64,000 bases of DNA from Antedon mediterranea (Eukaryota; Echinodermata; Crinoidea; Comatulida; Antedonidae), in contig NC_092676.1 in assembly GCF_964355755.1 (NCBI RefSeq), positions 24,906,288 through 24,970,287 of the forward strand. The letters run 5' to 3'. Positions 57,601-64,000 of the stretch are shown here, piece after piece. Each line of letters starts with the position of its first letter. The stretch's first letter is position 1. The position numbers and the translations under genes are program-made. The notes beneath the pieces are model-generated. The model was not told where the DNA came from, searched no databases, and saw nothing but the letters and a program-made list of their open reading frames with translations.

Positions 57601-60600
57601 TTACGTGAAAACATGATTTGTTCGAGACATTTCAGATATTGCAATTATATCACTTTAATTAGAGACCCCGGGGAAATACTGCAGACGACTATGAATTGAG
57701 GGCGTATTGAAAATGAATGATGATGTCTTAACATTAGAACAGACATTACGACCTTTTAAACAGGATTGATTTATGGGAAATTTGAGCATAAAAATGGGTC
57801 AACTTGCTTGTTTTCGTAAACTTAATTTAATGCTGATAGATAACTCAACAAATCGTATTATTATAAACATAGTTTGAGACAAGAAAAACAATTAACAGCG
57901 ACATTATATCGTTGAAAACAAATAGTGGTGAAACCCAAAGGCAAGCTAACCGGTTGTTCACTGCTGCTGATAATTTGGAATGTTTCACGAAAACTTTCTT
58001 ATCATTGGATGTGCTTTCATTGTATATAATGTATTTTCATTAGATGAAACATGTCTTTTCATTGGAGAAACAGAGTTTGCATTGAATGAAACACGTAATT
58101 TCATCGGATGAAACATGTCTTTTCATCGGATAAAACATGAATTTTCATTGGATGGGATAAATTTCTATTGGAAGGAAACGGTATTGCCATGGAAACACCT
58201 TAAACGAGAAATCAAAATACACATAATGAAAAAAGAGACGTTACCTAATTGTTTTGGATGCTAACATTACTGTTGTAGAGACCCGATGGTGTAAATTATC
58301 TGTCTGTTATGTCATAATGTTTTCCTATTAAGTTAAGGCATAATTGACATTGGCAGCGATAAAACCAATTTCTTATGTATAACTTCACAACTGCTACTTA
58401 TAGCCAATTTTGTATTTCCCTTAAAGTACCATAGGCTCTTATTTTCTTATTTTATACGGGTAACGTGTCGATTCAGATCATATATTTATATATATATATA
58501 TAAAAGTAATTTCTTATATAACTTCACCTCCGCTACTAGCTATTTTTTCTTTCCCTTAAAACACCGTGGGGATTTATTTTCTTATTTTATACGGTCGATT
58601 CAGATCTATATTCTTTAATATAAAGGTTACAGAAAGTCAGATGTAAACATCTAATTGAGATTAAGAGATCGTTTCAATATGTAATCAGAGTAATACTTTA
58701 ATTCTTCCAGGTTTATAACCGCATCAACTCGTGACATAATTATACTATTATAAACTACCCCTCAAGACCTATTCAAATAAGCTTATTAGATTTTAACAAA
58801 TTTCATTCCGCAAATCATTCCATGCGAAACCGAACCAATCGTGATTTCGAGTAAGAGCACTAACACACAGGTTAACTTTTGGTTCATAATACAGCGAATG
58901 TACGTGTCTAATAAGAAATCAACTTCTTTGCTTTAGTATTAATATCTTTAACAACTTGCATTACTCCGCGGATCATAAATTAATTCAGTAAATTTGAGAA
59001 ATAAAATCTCTGACGCTATAATTGCTAAATCTGTATCGGAGAAGTAAGATCATCCTAGATGTAAAGCTACATAATACACGATTGTTCCTTTTTAATACCA
59101 TGATTTTCAATTAATTCACAACACGGCACCGTCTTCCGTTCCGTGATTGAAAAAAGTTTTAAACTCCATTTCATGTGTATTTTTCTTGTTGTTTTGTGTA
59201 GATATGTTGACAATGATTTTGACTAAATAAATAAATAACAGTGAATAATAAACGAATGAATGGCATTGAGATTATAATCATAGTTATTACTATCTTGCTA
59301 TATGCATATTTCTATCGTAATATCAACATATTATTGATGAATATATATATATATATATATACAAATATACCGACGTCATCTAAATCAATGAAAATATCAT
59401 AAATATGATCACCATTTGAATAATTATGATATTCATATTTCTACCATTCAAATATAATGTTGATGATTGTGTAATGTAGTGTATACTTTGAATCACCCTA
59501 TAAAATCAGTAGGCCTACAGTAGATGCGACAAACCACATGGTGTTGATGGTGTAATGTAGTGTCTTTGCATATTCAGTAGCTCCTTAAAATGAGTAGGCC
59601 TAGATATCTCATTTGCGACAAACAATGCCTGGCTCATAAACTAAATATGCAGGTTTTGGTCTGTGTGAATTCGATTGAATGTGTTACCTTAGATTGAGGC
59701 CTAAATGTTTTAATTAAATTTTCAAATTTACTTACAAAACCTGTAAGTCAGTTAGTGGTTTCAGCAACGGCGGCAATAGTACTTTCAACCTGTTATACTG
59801 GACATTTCTAAAGTGAAAAAAATATTACAGTCAAATAGTGTTTTAACTTACATTTATGTATATGCATAATTTATTAGGGTTATCTTCTGAAATTAGAACC
59901 ATTTTCAACACCATGCCATGCCACTGACACAGCACCATGTGTTGAAAAGCGGTAAAAAGTAAATAAGCACTTTCCTTACAATGCTAGTAATGTACTATTG
60001 TTTTTATCTGAAAAGGGTTATAACATGTACCTTACGCGTCACAGTGAAATTTTAGAAATTTAATGTACATAAAAATGCTAATGTTCACTTTGTGACATTA
60101 ATGTATCAGACATTTAGATGGTAATGTTCGTTGTCAGACGATCGGGAATGTATGGTTTATTTGTAATGTCAAATATCATCTTAAACTGTCGTTAGAAACG
60201 TCATAATACGTCATGCTAATACAATAGTCATCCATCATAAAGAACTTTACCAATCAACTATTTTGGAAGTTTTCAATTTGCAACAAGGTACTAGGACTTC
60301 ATGCAAATTAGGCATGACGTCATTTTGTTCAAGTCGTCTGTAAAATCGAATTCATGACGAGCTTACAGGCAAAGAATGGTTTCGCACGCAAACCAAAGTA
60401 TAATTACTTACAATTTTTGTAAATACGGTGTATGATTGAATGCCGTAGGATCAAACTCAGATATTTCATTATAGTTCAGGTTACTAAAAAAAAAAAAAAA
60501 AAAAAAAATTAGATAAAAATTAGATAAAAATAAATGTTGAAAAAAAAGTTTTACAAGCCTAATATCACTGCTTGAAATTGTTTCAAGTATGATAAAATGC

Positions 60601-61145
60601 GCAAATTATGCTGATATTCACAACTGTATTATTATGGCTCACAATTTAAACGGACGGTTGCCAGAGCAGTCTTATCGGCTAGGATACCCCAGTATCAAAG
60701 AGGCTTCCGATCCCCAGTATCGAATAGGCCATTATGAATAATCAATTCCTTCACAAGCTTAATGATAATTGGTTAATTAAACTTATACCATTTCACGTAA
60801 ATTAAAGTCGATACTGAATGCACATACTGAATGTACAATCTGCGAACACGCAGCATGATTTATATTGATTAACATAATTATAACATTAAGAAACAAGCAC
60901 CACTAACTTCTAAAGAACTCAGAAACACATTAACCTACCAAATTCATGATATCTAATATTTATTACATCATACTAGTGTCGCCAAATATCTTGATGATGG
61001 TAATTATGAGTTGTAAGTAAAGATTATAAAGATGGCAAGTCAGTGAAAGACAAAGTACAAAGTATGTACTTACAGCTCATACAAATTATCAAGACCCATG
61101 AACGTGTCTCTGTTTATTGTCTTCAGTTCGTTATATTGCAAGTGC
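51655..61145 (-). CDS. Relaxin-receptor-like LRR GPCR, 3' part (5' end outside window)
   Basis: Exons: 61145-61074, 60483-60412, 59807-59736, 56193-56122, 55551-55480, 54607-54536 (six LRRs of exactly 72 nt), 53594-53520 (75-nt last LRR, NPFESLPDHVFCAM), 52875-52040, 51941-51655. All LRR introns are phase 2; the joined frame is open for 542 residues to the stop. Each LRR exon reads like HLQYNELKTINRDTF-(M)GLDNL. The hinge CGFAPHARHCYPKTDGLSS, leading into a first helix with GNIFVL, is typical of RXFP-type (type C LGR) receptors. Further class A marks are NLAMADLL in helix 2, LDRYVSIVHPF after helix 3, FTDMLCWLPICVIK in helix 6 and NPMLYT in helix 7. The tail is basic and Ser-rich (RRYTGYRRGRR). 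The family binds relaxin/insulin-like peptides at the cell surface and couples to G proteins; the ligand here is unknown. The LDLa module, remaining LRRs and signal peptide are not seen. The acceptor of the 60483 exon follows a pure T tract of more than 20. Confidence 0.88.
53829..54331. mobile_element. Terminal-inverted-repeat element filled by a 30-bp tandem array
   Basis: 29-bp inverted ends: 53829-53857 (starts ATCTCGATGTTTCAGTTGTT) and 54303-54331 (ends CTGAAATATCGAGAT), with one mismatch. Between them are about 15 copies of GCTCTAGAAGACGACTGGAG plus CAGTTTTTAT. The inner part of each inverted repeat, GTTATGCTCCAG, is itself a version of the unit. The array gives long open frames on both strands (RRRLEQFLCS-type and its antisense) that are artefacts of the period. 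It lies in an intron of the GPCR gene. Confidence 0.85.
54770..54862. repeat. Dispersed repeat shared with gene A intron 2
   Basis: GTCCAGATCGAGTTTTGATT through TTTTGGCACATATGGCGTTT to CTACTTGAGCTTG, matching 13770-13858. Confidence 0.75.
54962..55338. repeat. 188-bp tandem duplication
   Basis: Copy 1 (54962-55149) and copy 2 (55150-55338) share GGGCTTCCGTACATAATGTT, TTTTTGTCATTAAATCTTTA and AAGATCTGGCGGATCCAGGA with scattered differences. It lies in an intron of the GPCR gene and shows no coding signal. Confidence 0.85.
56360..56700. mobile_element. Repeat family 4 copy with nested MITE family 1
   Basis: The outer parts, GAACTCCGGAGATCAAAGGG...GGCTGCGATCAGTTCCACGC and TATTTGTCGCAGCCAGACAT...GAGTTCCTATCTTGGCAAGT...GTTCAGTGTCCTGTTGTTAG, are the reverse of the copies at 20745-20922 and 25812-25968. 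A short family 1 palindrome, TAAGCGTGGTTCCCACTACC to TAGTGGGAACCAAGCTTA (56449-56555), sits inside. It lies in the 3.5-kb intron of the GPCR gene. Confidence 0.75.
58000..58200. repeat. Degenerate palindromic tandem repeat
   Basis: Six to eight loosely conserved units like TTTCATCGGATGAAACATGT follow one another. Each unit is itself roughly palindromic (TTTCATyGGATGAAA). Confidence 0.75.
58369..58620. repeat. Tandem duplication, period about 135 bp
   Basis: Both copies contain AATTTCTTATrTATAACTTC, a GCTACT segment, TTTCCCTTAAA, TTATTTTCTTATTTTATACGG and GTCGATTCAGATC. A short (TA)n at 58484-58502 lies at the junction. Confidence 0.8.
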
Positions 61146-63389
61146 CTGTTCAAAAAGAAAAGCTTTAAATTAATGTTATTTATTATCATTATTCGCTTGA
61201 TTTATTTAAAGAAGAAGAATAAAAAAAAGCAATAAAATATATTACGCCGGATACAAAAGCGAACTTTTATAGGTTAAAATGATCGCTCATACGTTGGATA
61301 ATGATGATACATCTGTGACTATATGTTATCTAGATTTTCTAAACGGATGTTGAGCTAAATATTGTAATGTATCATATTACATGAATGGTTTAATTATAAA
61401 TTACTGTTTTGTTGAAAACTAAAAACAAATTAACATTACAGCATTATAAGAAAAACGTTACTAATGATACTGGTAATTGTTATCGTACCCCTTTTACGCC
61501 GCCTTGTTACACTAGAACTAATTAAATTATTATATAATTTTGACAAAGCACTCAGGAATTATTATATATACAGTTATATGTTCTTATATGTTCTTCTGAA
61601 CGACTGATTGTACAGGTTAATTTTGCAAGAAAAGTTTAAAAACTTATAGAATGATTTGTGAATTTTAATAACTGGCTTTATAGTTGTTTTACAAAGTAGG
61701 TCATACGATGCTATTACAGTTTTTATTAAACTTGTATAAAATACGGTACATAGGCAAACCTTGATCCGAAATAATCAAGCTATAACACTATATATTTCAA
61801 TTCTCGAGTTTCAGTAATTGAGACGTTTAAATATTATTAAAGTTATATGTTGCCAAATATTTAGTAAATATCAACCTTAAAATTAATATATTATATAAAG
61901 TTCGATCATAAAAGCCATTTTTTAAAACGTCTAAAACCATTGATACTTTTACATCAATCTTCTTGCATTGAAAGTTAATCTAACGATACGAGAGTTGGTA
62001 TGTTTTTTTTTCGAAGTATCGCGTAAATGAACTTTAACCTCATTTCTGAAGATGAGCGTTAATAAAATATTGAGGTAATTATTTTATTGCTGTTTATAAT
62101 TTACAAATAATTAGAACAGTTGTAGCATATAAAAATTCCAGAATTTTTTAAAAAAAATGGTTTTATTAATGAAGTTAGGCCTATGCTTAAATAACCAATA
62201 TATGTTTTAATTTAAGGAGCTTAGCACTGTCCATGTTAACGTTCTAGATTCGTTTGGAACTTTAATACCTATTTGTTTGTTCTATCGAATACAAATTATC
62301 AAATAAAAAGACTTTCAAATTCATTTTGTATATAAAACACGTCTCTGTTCTGAAGAAAAAAAGGAATAATCCAATGTGCATTGCGTATAAGCCTGTATCG
62401 TCATTCCATTTATTATCGGACTGTATTTGGTCAATTTAACATTGGTCCTTCGTCTCAGAAAGTCCAAAACAAAGCTCGATATTTTCAAAAGCCGACGACA
62501 TGATGTAATTAATCATTACGGTGTTGAATTGTATTATCGGCAATTATTGCAACTATAAACAAACGACGCATAGCAATAAAGAGGACATAAAATGTCACAT
62601 GACCGCATAATATAATATTTTATGATTGTCATTACTGAAAAATTACCGAATACTTATGCGCCACAAAAAGGGCCTCGCATTAATGTAATTTTTCGTGCCG
62701 GGTATTTATATCGTGTTTACAATAAATATGAAATTATGAATATAAGTTTCTGGAACAAAACTAAATGTAACATTCAGAGAATCTTAATTGCTCAAATACT
62801 GAACAATAACGCCTGGTTTTGTACTCTAGATCACGTAAATTAAGTACCACAATCAAATGTGTACCGCAGACAAATATGTGAGTGTAGCCACGTATATACC
62901 GTTGCCAAATATGTGCCGGAGTCAAATGTGTGCCGCGCAAAAGCGTACCACAAATGCGACACTTGTTCAATTATTTACTCTATGCATAACAATTCAATAC
63001 TGATATTGAAAGCGCCATAGAAATATCATTTACAGAAATACGTTGGGCGTATATCACGCTGCGTAATGGAACGCCAGATGACATATTGAATCGCTTTGTA
63101 ATTCTTTAAGTTGCCGCATATATGTGATTCGAATGTTTTACTTAAGTTAAGCACACACAGATTGTGAACGGTATCAAGTATGAAACCAGCACAATATTTA
63201 TTTTCTGTATCGGGATAAAGTTAATGCATTAAAAACGTTGACTTAATGTGTAGGCTAGCTGAGTAAAATTGGTATACTCATGCTAAAACACCGATACACG
63301 AGTTTCAACAAACGTAAAACAAGATTGAAGATCATGTTTATATTTTAGTATTTTAAAATTCAAAATGGAAAGCTTGGTTTGTTAACGTA

Positions 63390-63522
63390 CAAACAAATGT
63401 GATGTGCCCATATATGGACATGATGATGTCATATCACTTCCATATTTGGGCATATTACTACCATATTTAGGAACATCCCACTTTTTTTTGTCAAACTAGT
63501 TTGATAGTGTAGACAGAGCTTA
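63390..63522. mobile_element. MITE family 2, left-truncated copy
   Basis: It contains GTGATGTGCCCATATATGGA, the repeated ATATCACTTCCATATTTGGG, and the right end GTTTGATAGTGTAGACAGAG, as at 1387-1567. The left terminal repeat is replaced by other sequence. Confidence 0.7.
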
Positions 63523-63529
63523 AGTGTAA

Positions 63530-63592
63530 CCACAAGCGACAGCTTGGACCAATCACGACACGATTAATCGTTGCGTCCAAGTGGAAAACAAG
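63530..63592. mobile_element. MITE family 1, internally deleted fragment
   Basis: ACCACAAGCGACAGCTTGGACCAATCACGA and CGTTGCGTCCAAGTGGAAA are family 1 arm sequences brought close together by deletion. Confidence 0.5.
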
Positions 63593-64000
63593 AACACAAG
63601 AAGAACAAACAAGCAGAAGAAAAAAAAACCATACATTAATTTTTTTATATCATACAATATTATTGATGAATAGAGGGAATCAACTTGTCACATCATGTAG
63701 TAAGCTTTAAAGCAATTAGTTCAAATTGTAGCAGACATGATCCCTTAAACACATAAACGTCAATTGAAGATTACCAATTTGTTAAAAAACATAAGCTTAA
63801 AAGAACTTGAAAAAACAAGCACATTATTCATCAGAAAGTTGAAACAAAAAGTTTATGAAAAGTTAAAATATGCACTATGTAACAATGTTAAGAGAAATTT
63901 ACTGTAATGTATGGAAATAAAAGTGGGATGAACCCACATAAGATAAAAACAAGTTTAGGACAAAATAATTAACTATTATCTACTGTATTGGTATGTATCA

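Larger units (their letters stand above)
61146..64000. other. Upstream intron of the GPCR gene or flank; no exon found
   Basis: No further 72-nt LRR exon, LDLa-type Cys cluster or signal-peptide exon was recognised on the minus strand. At 62844-62960 words such as CAAATGTGTACCGCAGACAA recur in degenerate form. Small open frames at 62622-62970 overlap this repeat and are judged chance. A MITE family 2 copy (63390-63522) and a family 1 fragment (63530-63592) lie near the right edge. Confidence 0.45.

Noticed and set aside
62622-62970. Small overlapping open frames of 73 and 69 residues
   Set aside because: They overlap a degenerate repeat, are on opposite strands, and show no LRR or LDLa features expected upstream of the GPCR exons.

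Overview
The window is animal nuclear DNA: AT-rich, with spliced genes, GT-AG introns, many short foldback transposons, LINE and SINE fragments and microsatellites. The abundance of AGGCCTA-type words, the SINE type and the expanded SLC22 and LRR-GPCR families suggest a marine invertebrate deuterostome, probably an echinoderm. That is an inference, since no species marker is present. Every gene I could model is on the minus strand, so transcription runs from high to low coordinates.

Layout: 1-7182 holds no gene I can support, only repeats and a LINE 3' end. 7183-9520, plus a non-coding 5' exon near 10315-10400, is a four-coding-exon gene of unknown function with a 21-23 residue internal repeat. 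10634-49771 is a head-to-tail array of six SLC22-like (organic cation/anion transporter type, major facilitator superfamily) genes, here called A to F. Every coding exon could be placed by splice signals, reading phase and homology between copies. All six have ten coding exons with intron phases 0,2,1,2,0,2,1,2,2 and predict intact proteins of 545-566 residues. A seventh, decayed copy lies between A and B. 51655-61145 is the 3' part of a leucine-rich-repeat GPCR of relaxin-receptor (RXFP) type: seven LRR exons, the seven-helix domain and the C-tail. Its 5' part (remaining LRRs, any LDLa module, signal peptide) is not seen before the window edge.

The six transporters arose by repeated tandem duplication. 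B and C are the youngest pair and share introns and intergenic DNA; E and F are the most diverged. Five of the six end in a class I PDZ-ligand-like tail, and F does not. The array is dense with small mobile elements: at least five foldback (MITE-like) families, one of which has inserted 9-10 bases behind splice donors in two different genes. There is also a palindromic element duplicated together with a relic exon, and a tandem array enclosed by terminal inverted repeats inside the GPCR gene. Exon limits come from reading the sequence by eye; no alignment, transcript or database search was run.
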